This document shows positions 45,607 through 54,357 of a stretch of DNA of 64,000 nucleotides, piece after piece. Both the position numbers and the translations under genes were made by a program. Numbering within the stretch: position 1 is the first letter of the stretch; every line of letters starts with the position of its first letter. The notes below the pieces were generated by a model. The model had not been told where the DNA came from, searched no databases, and was given only the letters and a program-made list of their open reading frames with translations. The stretch is from Blastomonas aquatica (GTDB lineage Bacteria > Pseudomonadota > Alphaproteobacteria > Sphingomonadales > Sphingomonadaceae): assembly GCF_014639875.1 (NCBI RefSeq), contig NZ_BMGD01000002.1:744001-808000 (forward strand), given 5' to 3'.

Positions 45607-46068
45607 CTAAACCGGTAGCCCTGATTGCGCTTTCGCCTCCTTCAGCACGAAGCTCGTGCTGATCGCCTTTATCCCCGCGATCGGCCTCAACCTCTTGTTC
45701 GCGAAGTCCGCATAGCTGTCGAGGTCACGGCTGACGACGGTGAGGATGTAATCCGCGCCGCCGGTGACCTGGTGGCAGGCGATGACCTCGTCCAGCCCGG
45801 CGATGGCTTCCTCGAACGCGCGCGTTACAGCTTCGCCATGGTCGGCGATTTCGACGCTGACATACGCCAGCACGCCCAGCCCCAGCGCCCGCCTGCTGAG
45901 CCGAGCGGAATAGCCGCGAATGACGCCTGCAGCCTCCAGACGCCGCACCCGCCGCCAGCATGGAGAGGCGGACATGCCGACGGTTTCGGCAAGTTCCGCA
46001 TTGGTAACGCGGCCATGGTCCTGCAACGCGCGCAGGATGCGGATATCTTCCGGTTCAAGATCGATCAT
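45607..46068 (-). CDS. Lrp/AsnC family transcriptional regulator
   Basis: 153 residues. A winged helix-turn-helix at residues 8-55 (AELAETVGMSASPCWRRVRRLEAAGVI) and a C-terminal RAM ligand-binding domain (DEVIACHQVTGGADYILTVVSRDLDSYADF) are clear. Such regulators sense amino acids. Its divergent position to phhA, 133 bp apart, suggests it controls phenylalanine catabolism, responding to Phe or Tyr. Confidence 0.92.
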   Translation of the reverse strand: MIDLEPEDIRILRALQDHGRVTNAELAETVGMSASPCWRRVRRLEAAGVIRGYSARLSRRALGLGVLAYVSVEIADHGEAVTRAFEEAIAGLDEVIACHQVTGGADYILTVVSRDLDSYADFANKRLRPIAGIKAISTSFVLKEAKAQSGLPV

Positions 46069-46201
46069 CGGTAAAGCCTACCGTGCAGCGGGATAAAATG
46101 GAAGAACTGATCCATTTCGGTCGATGACCCGCAAGAATGAGACAAGATTTTTCGCCCGTTTCGTGCTACATAGTGGCCTATCAATTTTCAGGGGACGCAG
46201 C

Positions 46202-47146
46202 ATGGAAAACCTTCTCATCCGGCCCGACGCCGTCGACTTCTCGGTCATTCCCGATGTGCCCAAGGGCACCTGCGTTGCGCCGCTCAAGCGCCCTTCGCAT
46301 CTCGGAGAGGATTGGCTCGAGCCGCAGCAGCGCGTCTATACGGCCGAAGAGCACGGCATCTGGGACGATCTGTTCGCCCAGCAGATGGCCGTGCTGCCCG
46401 GGCGAGCGGCGAGCAGCTTCATGGCGGGGCTCGAGCGGCTCGATCTGGGGCGTGGCGGCGTGCCGGATTTTGGCAGCTTAAGCGAAGAGCTGCGGCCGAT
46501 CACCGGCTGGTCGGTAGTGCCGGTGCCGATGCTGATCCCCGATCACGTGTTCTTCTATCACCTCGCCAACCGGCGCTTCCCGGCGGGCAACTTCATCCGC
46601 ACGCGCGCGCAGTTCGATTACATCTCCGAGCCCGACGTCTTCCACGACGTGTTCGGCCATGTGCCGATGCTGACCGATCCGGTTTATGCCGATTACATGC
46701 AGGAATATGGCCGCGCAGGCTGGAAGGCGCTGGCGTACAACCGGCTGAAGGCGCTGTCGGCGCTCTATTGGTATACGGTTGAATTCGGGCTGATCCGCGA
46801 GGCCGATGGCATCAAGGCCTATGGCGCGGGCATATTGTCAGGGCCGCTCGAGGCGAAGTTCTCGGTCGAAGGCCAGTCGCCCAACCGCATCCATCTGGAA
46901 GTCGACCGGGTGATGCGCACCGATTACGTCATCTCGGACATGCAGCCGACCTATTTCGTGATCGGCAGCTTCGAAGAATTGTTCCGCAAAACGGTCGAGC
47001 GCAATTTCGATGATCTTTATCGCGGGTTGAACCCGGGCTTCACCTATTCCAACCAGGCGGTGCTGGGGGGTGACAAGGTCTATCACCTTGGGACACAGGA
47101 CTATGCCAACCGCGGCGGCCAAGGATCGGGAGCGCTGCCCGCCTGA
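46202..47146 (+). CDS. phhA: Phenylalanine 4-monooxygenase
   Basis: 314 residues from the ATG at 46202, preceded by GGGGAC. It hydroxylates phenylalanine to tyrosine using tetrahydrobiopterin, O2 and non-haem iron. The iron ligands are His148 and His153 in FHDVFGHVPM and Glu194 in YTVEFGL; the 5 and 41 residue spacings match the Chromobacterium enzyme. A C-terminal extension of about 15 residues is present. It is probably regulated by the divergent Lrp-type gene. Confidence 0.96.
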   Translation: MENLLIRPDAVDFSVIPDVPKGTCVAPLKRPSHLGEDWLEPQQRVYTAEEHGIWDDLFAQQMAVLPGRAASSFMAGLERLDLGRGGVPDFGSLSEELRPITGWSVVPVPMLIPDHVFFYHLANRRFPAGNFIRTRAQFDYISEPDVFHDVFGHVPMLTDPVYADYMQEYGRAGWKALAYNRLKALSALYWYTVEFGLIREADGIKAYGAGILSGPLEAKFSVEGQSPNRIHLEVDRVMRTDYVISDMQPTYFVIGSFEELFRKTVERNFDDLYRGLNPGFTYSNQAVLGGDKVYHLGTQDYANRGGQGSGALPA

Positions 47147-47165
47147 TATCCTGCGCGATCCATCG

Positions 47166-47209
47166 AAAATAGCTTCGGGCAGTCGGCGCAAGTGCCGACT
47201 GCCCGAAGC
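47166..47209 (-). terminator. Rho-independent terminator between phhA and the fasciclin gene
   Basis: A perfect 16-bp stem (47172-47187 with 47194-47209) closes on the loop GCAAGT. On the minus strand it is followed by TATTTT, so it best terminates the fasciclin gene; it may also end phhA. Confidence 0.8.
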
Positions 47210-47215
47210 CGACGG

Positions 47216-47857
47216 TCAGGCGTTCGGCAGAAGAACGCCATCGATGACGTGGATCACGCCATTTGACTGAGGCACATCAGCCTGGGTAACGATTGCCCTG
47301 CTGCCGCCTTCACCGGTCAGGACCACGTTGGTCCCTTCCATCCGGGCGGTGAGGTTTTCACCCTGAACCGTGGTCAGCGTCGCGGTGCCATTGCCTTCGG
47401 TGATAGCCTGGGCAAGATCGGCTGCGGTCATGCGGCCAGACACCACGTGGTAGGTCAGCACAGCACCCAGCTTTGCCTTGCTCTCTGGCTTCAGCAACGT
47501 ATCGACAGTGCCAGCAGGCAGCTTGTCAAACGCGGCGTTGACCGGGGCGAAGACCGTGAAAGGTCCGGTTCCAGAAAGCGTATCAACAAGACCCGCTTCC
47601 TTCACTGCAGTGACCAGGGTTGTGTGAACCGGCGAGTTGGATGCATTCTCGACGATATTGCGCGTCGGCAGCATTTCTGCGCCGCCTACCATCACATTGC
47701 CCGATGCATCCATGCTGTTGGCAGCCGTTCCATCGGTGGCCATCGGTGCGTCAGCCGGGACGGTGACATCGGATTCCGTGGTGACGTTTTCCGATCCGCA
47801 GGCGCCGAGCATCAGGGCCGAGGCCACCACGAAGGGCGTAAGAAGTGAAGTTTTCAT
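47216..47857 (-). CDS. Fasciclin-domain lipoprotein
   Basis: 213 residues from the ATG at 47857, seven bases after AGGAGA; a longer frame upstream has no coding character. The signal peptide ends in LMLGAC (Cys20, lipobox). A disordered acidic linker precedes one FAS1 domain: NSPVHTTLVTAVKEAGLVDTLSG, PFTVFAPVNAAFDKLP, LTYHVVSGRMTAADL and NGVIHVIDGVLLP. FAS1 proteins mediate adhesion or matrix contacts at the surface. Confidence 0.92.
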   Translation of the reverse strand: MKTSLLTPFVVASALMLGACGSENVTTESDVTVPADAPMATDGTAANSMDASGNVMVGGAEMLPTRNIVENASNSPVHTTLVTAVKEAGLVDTLSGTGPFTVFAPVNAAFDKLPAGTVDTLLKPESKAKLGAVLTYHVVSGRMTAADLAQAITEGNGTATLTTVQGENLTARMEGTNVVLTGEGGSRAIVTQADVPQSNGVIHVIDGVLLPNA

Positions 47858-48068
47858 TGAATTTTCTCCTTGCACAGCGTTCGATGTCGACCCCGTATCG
47901 CGCGTTTGAACACGCGCTGATTGGTCGTCATGGCAGATGCCATAACATGAACGTGTGCCGAACGAACGGCGCAGGACGGTTAAGGTTTCATTCTTCCCGA
48001 AAGAATTGTCGACGCAATCAAGCTGCGGATAGTTTGCAAGCACACTGTCGTTCCGATAGATTCAGGCG
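47858..48068. promoter_or_regulatory. Divergent intergenic region, fasciclin / epoxide hydrolase
   Basis: These 211 bp separate two divergent genes and must contain both promoters. No convincing -35/-10 pair or ECF-type GGAAC box could be assigned. Confidence 0.35.
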
Positions 48069-49199
48069 ATGAACACACCACGCCCGTTTCGCATCGACGT
48101 TCCACAAGCAGCGATCGATGATCTCCACGCGCGCATTCGCGCCAACCGCTGGCCCGACAAGGAAACAGTTGATGATTGGGAGCAAGGGATCCCGCTTGCC
48201 GTGGTTCAGGATTTTGCGACCTATTGGGCCAAGCAATATGACTGGCGCAAATGCGAGGCGGCGGTCAATGCTTACCCGCAGTTCCTGATCGAGCTTGACG
48301 GGGTGGACATCCACTTTCTCCACATCCGCTCGCCGCACACCGCCGCGCGCCCGCTGATCATGACGCATGGCTGGCCCGGGTCGGTGCTGGAGTTTATGGA
48401 GGTTATCGAACCGCTGACCAACCCCGAAGATCCGGCGGACGCCTTCCACCTCGTCATTCCCTCGCTCCCCGGGTTCGGCTTTTCGGGAAAGCCATCCGAG
48501 GCAGGGTGGTCCATCACCAAGATTGCGAAGGCGTGGAATGACCTGATGCTCGCGCTGGGCTATGACCGCTACTTCGCGCAGGGGGGCGACTGGGGTTCAG
48601 GCGTGACGCTCGAAATCGCACGGCAGGACCTGGGTGCCTGCGCCGCAGTACATTCGAACATGGTGCTGGCGTTGCCCGATCCCGCAACGATGGCGGATAT
48701 GAGCGATCTCGAAAAGCGCGCTGCGGCGCGGATGCAATATTATCAAGACAAGGAAAGCGGTTATTCGGCGATCCAGAAGACCCGGCCGCAAACCATCGGC
48801 TATGCGCTGGCGGACTCCGCAGTCGGCCAGATGGCGTGGATCCTCGAGAAATTCCGCAACTGGTCTGATTGCGACGACAATTTCTCGGGGTTTAACCGCG
48901 ACGCACTGCTCGATACCATCACGATGTACTGGCTCACCAACTCGGCGGCATCTTCGGCACGGCTGTACTGGCACAGCTTTTCCGCGATGGGCTTCGATCC
49001 CATCAGCCTGCCGATGGGTGGGACGATCTTCCCCAAGGAGCTGTTCCAGACATCTCGGCGATGGGCGGAAAAACGGTTCAGCAACATCATCTACTGGAAC
49101 GAAGTCAACCGGGGCGGTCACTTTGCCGCACTCGAGGTGCCGGACATCTTCGTCGGCGAAGTGCGTGGCTGCTTCCGCGCTGCTACACTGGACCCATAA
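48069..49199 (+). CDS. Epoxide hydrolase (EHN-domain alpha/beta hydrolase)
   Basis: 376 residues. An N-terminal EHN domain (PFRIDVPQAAIDDLHARIRANRWP) like that of microsomal epoxide hydrolase precedes the alpha/beta fold. The oxyanion loop HGWPGS is at residues 100-105, the nucleophile Asp174 in GGDWGSGV and the catalytic His351 in GGHFAALE. It opens epoxides to diols in detoxification or catabolism. No partner gene adjoins it. Confidence 0.92.
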   Translation: MNTPRPFRIDVPQAAIDDLHARIRANRWPDKETVDDWEQGIPLAVVQDFATYWAKQYDWRKCEAAVNAYPQFLIELDGVDIHFLHIRSPHTAARPLIMTHGWPGSVLEFMEVIEPLTNPEDPADAFHLVIPSLPGFGFSGKPSEAGWSITKIAKAWNDLMLALGYDRYFAQGGDWGSGVTLEIARQDLGACAAVHSNMVLALPDPATMADMSDLEKRAAARMQYYQDKESGYSAIQKTRPQTIGYALADSAVGQMAWILEKFRNWSDCDDNFSGFNRDALLDTITMYWLTNSAASSARLYWHSFSAMGFDPISLPMGGTIFPKELFQTSRRWAEKRFSNIIYWNEVNRGGHFAALEVPDIFVGEVRGCFRAATLDP

Positions 49200-49241
49200 C
49201 CCCGCCAGCGCCAACGCACCGACGGGGATAGGGGCACGAGG

Positions 49242-50207
49242 TCAGTCTTGCACGGTGACCCGGGTGCTGGTGATCCCGTCCTTGGCAAGCTGCGCCTGCA
49301 CGCTGTCCTTGCCCACCAGATGCGCTGCGCCGACGGCCATGAACACGGTTCCCGGCTTTTCCATCCGTGATTTGATCCAGCTGACCCAGTTGGCGTTCCG
49401 ATCAGTCAACAGTGCATCGTAGAGCCCGGGATAGCTTTCAAAGCCTTCGTTGAGCAGTGAGTTGAGCCTTTCCAGATCCCCTTTGCCCCAGGCATCGACC
49501 ATAGAATCGATCTGGCTGGTGATCAACGGAACGCCATCGAGCGTGATGTTGAGAAAATCGATCTGCGCCTTGGTGTCCAGGCTGTCGAAAATCCCGAGTT
49601 GCTGCTCGATGGTTTCAAGCTGGCCCAGAGGCTTGTTCTGCTCCTTGGCGGCCACGGTCAGCACCTTTTCAGCGCCGCTGTTCATGTCATAGCCCCCCAT
49701 CACCAACGGAACGGTGGTCAGCGTGACCGCGGCGAACCAGGGTTCGAACGGATCCAGCGCGCCCGCTGGAATTCCCAATGCGCCCAGCGTAGTTTCGTAC
49801 TTGCTGCCGACATCCTCAGGCAGAATGCTGCGCAGCGTTGTGCCGGGCGGATTGGTCGCCATCCTGGCGATGATGCCCTGGGCCACGCTCGGGTCCGAGG
49901 GCTCGATCACCTCGAGCACAAGCTCGTCAGATGCATCGAATGCAGCCTTGACCTCATCCTTGAGCCAGTTGAGCCCCGGGCGCAAAACATGCACGGTGCC
50001 GAACAGATAGATCGTCGTGTCATCATCGCGCACGACCCACATCGCGGGGTTGATGTCCTGCGTCGTCGCTGCGGGCGCAGCGCCGAGCGCCTCGGCGACG
50101 CTGGTCGGCTGTTGTGCCAGTGCCGGGTCGCTGGCGAAGGTGAAAAACGTGACGCTGGTCAGTGCGAAGGCGGAGGCGGCGATATGCAGGGATTTGATGA
50201 TGGTCAT
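49242..50207 (-). CDS. TraB/GumN family protein, exported
   Basis: 321 residues from the ATG at 50207; longer frames add a non-homologous leader. A signal peptide (AASAFALTSVTFFTFASDPALAQ) leads to the TraB/GumN domain with GTVHVLRPGLNWL near the N-terminus and AVGAAHLVGKDSVQAQLAKDG near the end, each carrying the conserved Gly-His. The family (TIKI/PrgY/GumN) includes proposed metalloproteases. Its target is unknown. Confidence 0.88.
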   Translation of the reverse strand: MTIIKSLHIAASAFALTSVTFFTFASDPALAQQPTSVAEALGAAPAATTQDINPAMWVVRDDDTTIYLFGTVHVLRPGLNWLKDEVKAAFDASDELVLEVIEPSDPSVAQGIIARMATNPPGTTLRSILPEDVGSKYETTLGALGIPAGALDPFEPWFAAVTLTTVPLVMGGYDMNSGAEKVLTVAAKEQNKPLGQLETIEQQLGIFDSLDTKAQIDFLNITLDGVPLITSQIDSMVDAWGKGDLERLNSLLNEGFESYPGLYDALLTDRNANWVSWIKSRMEKPGTVFMAVGAAHLVGKDSVQAQLAKDGITSTRVTVQD

Positions 50208-50263
50208 GTGATGGGGGTATCCTTTGTTTTGCTTTGCCGTGTTAGGATTTGGGGACTTAAGAA

Positions 50264-50683
50264 TTAGCGCAGCTTGTACCACGCATAGGCAATTACGCTG
50301 GCGGCCATGCCGATCATGAACAGCCATAACGCATCGGGTTCAGACACGATGCCGCCCTTCCACAGGATGAACCAGGTGGGGTAGGCGATCAGCATCGCGT
50401 TGCCCGCCATCACCGTGGTCTTAGAGTGGATGGCGCGTTCGAGTTTGTCTGGCACCTGCGTCAGAATCCATGACCCAAAGGTGGTAGAGAACAGGAACAT
50501 GGCGGCGCTGATCACGGCGCGCCATGGCGGGATGCTGCTGGGGGAAAGGATCTCCGCCTGTTCGTCCTCGAAAAAGCCGATCAGAAGGCCGGACAGAAGC
50601 CCCAGGCCGAAAAGCGTGCCGACCACCACGTAGAACCGCCGTTTGCGTTGCGGCTCACGCATTTGCAAGCCTGCTTCAACCAT
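50264..50683 (-). CDS. Four-TM membrane protein paired with an XRE regulator
   Basis: 139 residues from the ATG at 50683. Four membrane segments are visible (RFYVVVGTLFGLGLLSGLLIG, AVISAAMFLFSTTFGSWIL, MLIAYPTWFILWKGG, LWLFMIGMAASVIAYAWY). No family is recognised. Its first codons overlap the end of the XRE gene by 8 bp, so the pair is translationally coupled. Confidence 0.72.
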   Translation of the reverse strand: MVEAGLQMREPQRKRRFYVVVGTLFGLGLLSGLLIGFFEDEQAEILSPSSIPPWRAVISAAMFLFSTTFGSWILTQVPDKLERAIHSKTTVMAGNAMLIAYPTWFILWKGGIVSEPDALWLFMIGMAASVIAYAWYKLR

Positions 50684-50954
50684 CGCTGCCTCCGCTGAAC
50701 TCGTCATTGAAAACCTCCTCGATCGGCATGCTGAACAGCCGCGCGATCCGGAATGCCAGCGGCAGAGACGGATCGTATTTGCCCGTCTCGATCGCATTGA
50801 TCGCCTGGCGCGAGACATCGAGCCGCGCGCCCAATTCAGCCTGGCTCCAGTCGCGTTCGGCGCGCAGCACCTTCAACCGGTTCTTCACACGTTGGGCTTT
50901 CGATCGATTGTCGCTGTTGGCTGCCTTTTTGTCATGCAACCCTGACTTTAGCAT
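50676..50954 (-). CDS. XRE-family helix-turn-helix regulator, short form
   Basis: 92 residues from the ATG at 50954. The helix-turn-helix at about residues 25-80 is of the minimal type (NRLKVLRAERDWSQAELGARL, VSRQAINAIETGKYDPSL, IARLFSMPIEEVF), as in YozG/YgaE-like regulators. A basic N-terminal tail precedes it. It probably regulates its own two-gene operon with the membrane protein. Confidence 0.88.
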   Translation of the reverse strand: MLKSGLHDKKAANSDNRSKAQRVKNRLKVLRAERDWSQAELGARLDVSRQAINAIETGKYDPSLPLAFRIARLFSMPIEEVFNDEFSGGSDG

Positions 50955-51099
50955 GCGAGAAATTGACCATGTCCAGTGACCCTGACTTTGTGCAAGCCTC
51001 ACGTGACTTCCGTTTGGGAAAGTCGTCGTTTTGTGTGACTGGTCAGCCGTCGGCAGCGCTGATAGCTTGTCGGCTAACAATAATGGGAGAGAGCCAGCC

Positions 51100-53208
51100 A
51101 TGACGGACGAATCGGCAACCACCACGCATGCCCGCACCTGCCATTTGTGCGAGGCCAATTGCGGCGTGTTGGTCGAGGTGCAGGGCCGCAAGGTGGTCTC
51201 GATCCGCGGCAATCCCGATCATGTACTCAGCCGCGGCCATATCTGCCCCAAGGCGACCGCGCTTGCCGATCTGCAGGAGGACCCGGACCGTCTGCGCCGC
51301 CCGGTCAAGCGCACCGCCGATGGCTGGCAGGAGATCAACTGGGACACCGCCTTTGCCGACATCGGTGCGCGGATGGCGCAGATCATGGATACCGGCGGCC
51401 AGCCAGCGATGTACATGGGTAATCCCAACGCGCACAATTACGCCACCGGCACGCAGACCGGGACGCTGCGCAAGGCGATGAAATTGCGCACGCTCTATTC
51501 GGCCTCGACGCTCGACCAGATCCCGCATCAGCTGATCCAGATGTGGATGTATGGCCACAACGCGTTGTTCCCGATCCCCGATATTGATCGCACCCGCTTC
51601 ATGCTGATCATCGGCGGCAATCCGCTCGCCAGCAACGGCTCCGTGTGGACCGTGCCCGACGTGAAGAAGCGGCTTAGGTCCGTGCAGAAGCGTGGCGGGC
51701 AGGTGGTGGTGATCGATCCGCGCCGCACCGAGACCGCCAAGATCGCAGACGCGCACCATTTCATCCGCCCCGGAACAGATACCGCGCTGCTGCTCGGGCT
51801 GCTCAAGGCGCTGGATGAGGCGGGGCTGGTCGCGCCCGGCAGGCTCCAACCGATGCTCGACGAGGGCTGGGCGGCTGCCTGGGAGGCTATCCGTGGCTTC
51901 GATGTCGCGCGCCTCGCTGCGCATTGCGGTATCGCCGAGCCGGTGATCCGCGATCTGGCGGCGAACTTGGGCAATGGCGAACCCGCCATTGTCTACGGCC
52001 GCATGGGGGTTTCGGTCACCGAGGCCGGCACGCTTAATCTTTGGCTGATCCAGTTGCTCAACATCGCCACCGGCAATCTCGATCGCGAGGGCGGGGTGAT
52101 GTTTTCCTCGCCGGTGGTCGATCTGGTCGCGGGCGCAGGGCCGGGGACGTACGACCGTTTCCGCTCGCGCATCGGCGACCGGCCCGAGGTGATCAGCGAA
52201 TTCCCATCCGCGCTGCTGCCGGACGAGATCGCGACCCCGGGCGAGGGGCAGATCAGGGCTTTGGTGGTGCTCTCGGGCAATCCGGTACTCTCGGCGCCCG
52301 GCGCCTGGGGCACGGCGCTGCCGCTGCTCGACCTGATGGTGTCGGTGGACATGTACGTGACCGCGACAAGCGCGCACGCGCACTACATCCTGCCGCCTTG
52401 CGGTCCGCTGGAGAAGGACCATTACCCGCTTCTGCTCGGCCCGATCGCGATCCGCAACTATGCCGATTATTCGCTGCCGACGCTGCCGATGGAGGAAGGT
52501 GCCAAGGCGGATTGGGAGATCGTCGCCGAGATGGCACGCGCGATCCTGTCTGCGCGCGGCGAGGCGGTGCCCAACATCGTGCCGCCGCGCACCGTGCTCG
52601 CAGCGATGCTGGCGCGATCGGACTATAACGTGACGCTCGAGGAGCTTGAGGCGAACAACAACGGCAAGGACTTCGGCCCGCATGTCCAGCGGTTGCCCGA
52701 ACGGCTACAGACCACCGACAAGCGCATCGCGTGTGCGCCCCCCTTGTGCGTGGAAGCGCTGGAGCAATGGCGTGCCGCGCTGGCAGATACGCCGCCGGAC
52801 GCACTGCTGCTGATCGGGCGGCGGCATGTGCGCAACAACAACAGCTGGATGCACAATTCGCCGCGGCTCGCCAAGGGGCGCGATCGTTGCACCGCGATGA
52901 TCCATCCCGAGGATGCCGCCGCACGCGGCATCGCCGATGGCGCGCTCGTCCGCGTCACCAGCCGCGTCGGCTCGGTTGAACTCGTCGCCGAGGTCAGCGA
53001 CGATGTGATGCGCGGCGTCATCTCGATCCCGCACGGTTTCGGTCATGACAAGCCGGGGACGCAGCTCTCGGTGGCAGGACGTCGCCCCGGCGTGTCGCTC
53101 AACGACTTGACCGATCCGCAGGCGATGGACCCGATTTCAGGCAACGCGGTGCTCAACGGCACGCCGGTAACGCTGGAGCGGGTGGAGCAGATGGTGGCGG
53201 CGGAGTAG
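51100..53208 (+). CDS. Molybdopterin-dependent oxidoreductase, formate-dehydrogenase-like
   Basis: 702 residues from the ATG at 51100, preceded by GGGAGAGAG. The N-terminal cluster motif CHLCEANC plus Cys49 (Cys14, 17, 21, 49) binds a 4Fe-4S centre. The DMSO-reductase-type molybdopterin domains follow (ASTLDQIPHQ, GGNPLASNG, VVVIDPRRTETA, VYGRMGVS) and end in the dinucleotide-binding barrel (DGALVRVTSRVGSVEL, SIPHGFGHD). No selenocysteine or Tat signal is seen, so it is cytoplasmic. No partner subunits or cofactor genes adjoin it. The substrate is not deducible. Confidence 0.88.
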   Translation: MTDESATTTHARTCHLCEANCGVLVEVQGRKVVSIRGNPDHVLSRGHICPKATALADLQEDPDRLRRPVKRTADGWQEINWDTAFADIGARMAQIMDTGGQPAMYMGNPNAHNYATGTQTGTLRKAMKLRTLYSASTLDQIPHQLIQMWMYGHNALFPIPDIDRTRFMLIIGGNPLASNGSVWTVPDVKKRLRSVQKRGGQVVVIDPRRTETAKIADAHHFIRPGTDTALLLGLLKALDEAGLVAPGRLQPMLDEGWAAAWEAIRGFDVARLAAHCGIAEPVIRDLAANLGNGEPAIVYGRMGVSVTEAGTLNLWLIQLLNIATGNLDREGGVMFSSPVVDLVAGAGPGTYDRFRSRIGDRPEVISEFPSALLPDEIATPGEGQIRALVVLSGNPVLSAPGAWGTALPLLDLMVSVDMYVTATSAHAHYILPPCGPLEKDHYPLLLGPIAIRNYADYSLPTLPMEEGAKADWEIVAEMARAILSARGEAVPNIVPPRTVLAAMLARSDYNVTLEELEANNNGKDFGPHVQRLPERLQTTDKRIACAPPLCVEALEQWRAALADTPPDALLLIGRRHVRNNNSWMHNSPRLAKGRDRCTAMIHPEDAAARGIADGALVRVTSRVGSVELVAEVSDDVMRGVISIPHGFGHDKPGTQLSVAGRRPGVSLNDLTDPQAMDPISGNAVLNGTPVTLERVEQMVAAE

Positions 53209-53229
53209 CGCTTTCGACGCTACAACTTT

Positions 53230-53311
53230 CGTCACCCCCGCGAACGCGGGGGACCCGCTTTTTCTCATCGATTGCGCAGAAGCGGGATTCCCGCGTTCGC
53301 GGGAATGACGG
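53230..53311. repeat. Paired palindromic (REPIN-like) element, family A copy 2
   Basis: CGTCACCCCCGCGAACGCGG at the left and CCCGCGTTCGCGGGAATGAC at the right form two hairpins around AGCGGG-type inner boxes. It matches copies at 11739 and 60737. It lies between the molybdopterin gene and glyQ. Confidence 0.88.
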
Positions 53312-53438
53312 AGTGGATCGGGCCACAAGCAAAACTTGGGCCTGCCACACCAAGCCTGACTCACCTCCGACTTGACCCAAGCGCCGCCATCCTCCAAAGC
53401 GCGGCCCATTCATATTGCATCTGCGAAGGCCCGGACTT

Positions 53439-54308
53439 TTGAGCGAGCAAAGCCTGTCATTCCAGGACATGATCCTGACCCTGCACAGCTTCTGGAGCCG
53501 CCATGGCTGCCTGATCCTGCAGCCCTATGACATGCCGATGGGGGCGGGAACGTTCCACACCGCGACCACGCTGCGGGCGCTCGGCCCCGAGCCATGGAAC
53601 GCTGCGTTCGTCCAGCCGTGCCGCCGTCCGACCGATGGCCGCTATGGCGAGAACCCCAATAGACTGCAGCATTATTATCAGTATCAGGTGATCCTCAAGC
53701 CCTCGCCAGGGGATATCCAGCAGCTCTATCTCGATAGCCTGACCGCCATCGGGGTCGATCCGCTGTTGCACGACATCCGCTTTGTCGAGGACGACTGGGA
53801 AAGCCCGACGCTGGGCGCCTGGGGTCTGGGCTGGGAGGTCTGGTGCGATGGCATGGAGGTGACGCAGTTCACCTATTTCCAGCAAATGGGCGGTTTCGAC
53901 TGCAAGCCGGTCGCGGGCGAACTGACCTACGGGCTCGAGCGGCTGGCGATGTACATCCAGGGCAAGGACAGCGTCTACGATCTCGATTTCAACGGCCAGG
54001 GCGTCACCTATGGCGACGTGTTCCTCGAAAACGAAAAGCAGATGAGCGCGTGGAATTTCGAGGTGGCGAACACCGAGAGCCTGTTCGATGCCTTCCGCAA
54101 GGCGGTCGCCGAGTGCGAGAACTGCCTCGAGGCCAAGCTGCCGATCCCTGCGTATGAACAGGCGATCCAGGCGAGCCATGTCTTCAACCTGCTGCAGGCG
54201 CGCGGGGTGATCTCGGTCGCCGAACGCCAGGCCTATATGGGCCGCGTCCGCGATTTGGCGAAGGGCAGCTGCGAAGCCTGGGTGGAGAAGAAGGGGTGGG
54301 CGGCGTGA
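53439..54308 (+). CDS. glyQ: Glycine-tRNA ligase alpha subunit
   Basis: 289 residues from a TTG at 53439 with AAGG ten bases upstream. No ATG occurs before the conserved core ([25 protein letters not shown]); a TTG at 53415 would add eight residues. This is the class II catalytic subunit of the alpha2-beta2 Gly[44 protein letters not shown] and [13 protein letters not shown] are conserved. glyS follows 49 bp later. Confidence 0.97.
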   Translation: MSEQSLSFQDMILTLHSFWSRHGCLILQPYDMPMGAGTFHTATTLRALGPEPWNAAFVQPCRRPTDGRYGENPNRLQHYYQYQVILKPSPGDIQQLYLDSLTAIGVDPLLHDIRFVEDDWESPTLGAWGLGWEVWCDGMEVTQFTYFQQMGGFDCKPVAGELTYGLERLAMYIQGKDSVYDLDFNGQGVTYGDVFLENEKQMSAWNFEVANTESLFDAFRKAVAECENCLEAKLPIPAYEQAIQASHVFNLLQARGVISVAERQAYMGRVRDLAKGSCEAWVEKKGWAA

Positions 54309-54326
54309 TGTTTACGAGCACCCATC

Positions 54327-54354
54327 AAATCCTCCCCGAAACGGGGAGGATTTT
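54327..54354 (+). promoter_or_regulatory. Perfect hairpin containing the glyS ribosome binding site
   Basis: A 12-bp perfect stem (54327-54338 with 54342-54353, loop AAA) lies between glyQ and glyS. Its right arm GGGGAGGATTTT includes the only Shine-Dalgarno-like sequence for the glyS ATG at 54358, eight bases downstream. It also ends in TTTT, so it could act as a weak terminator. Confidence 0.65.
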
Positions 54355-54357
54355 AAG

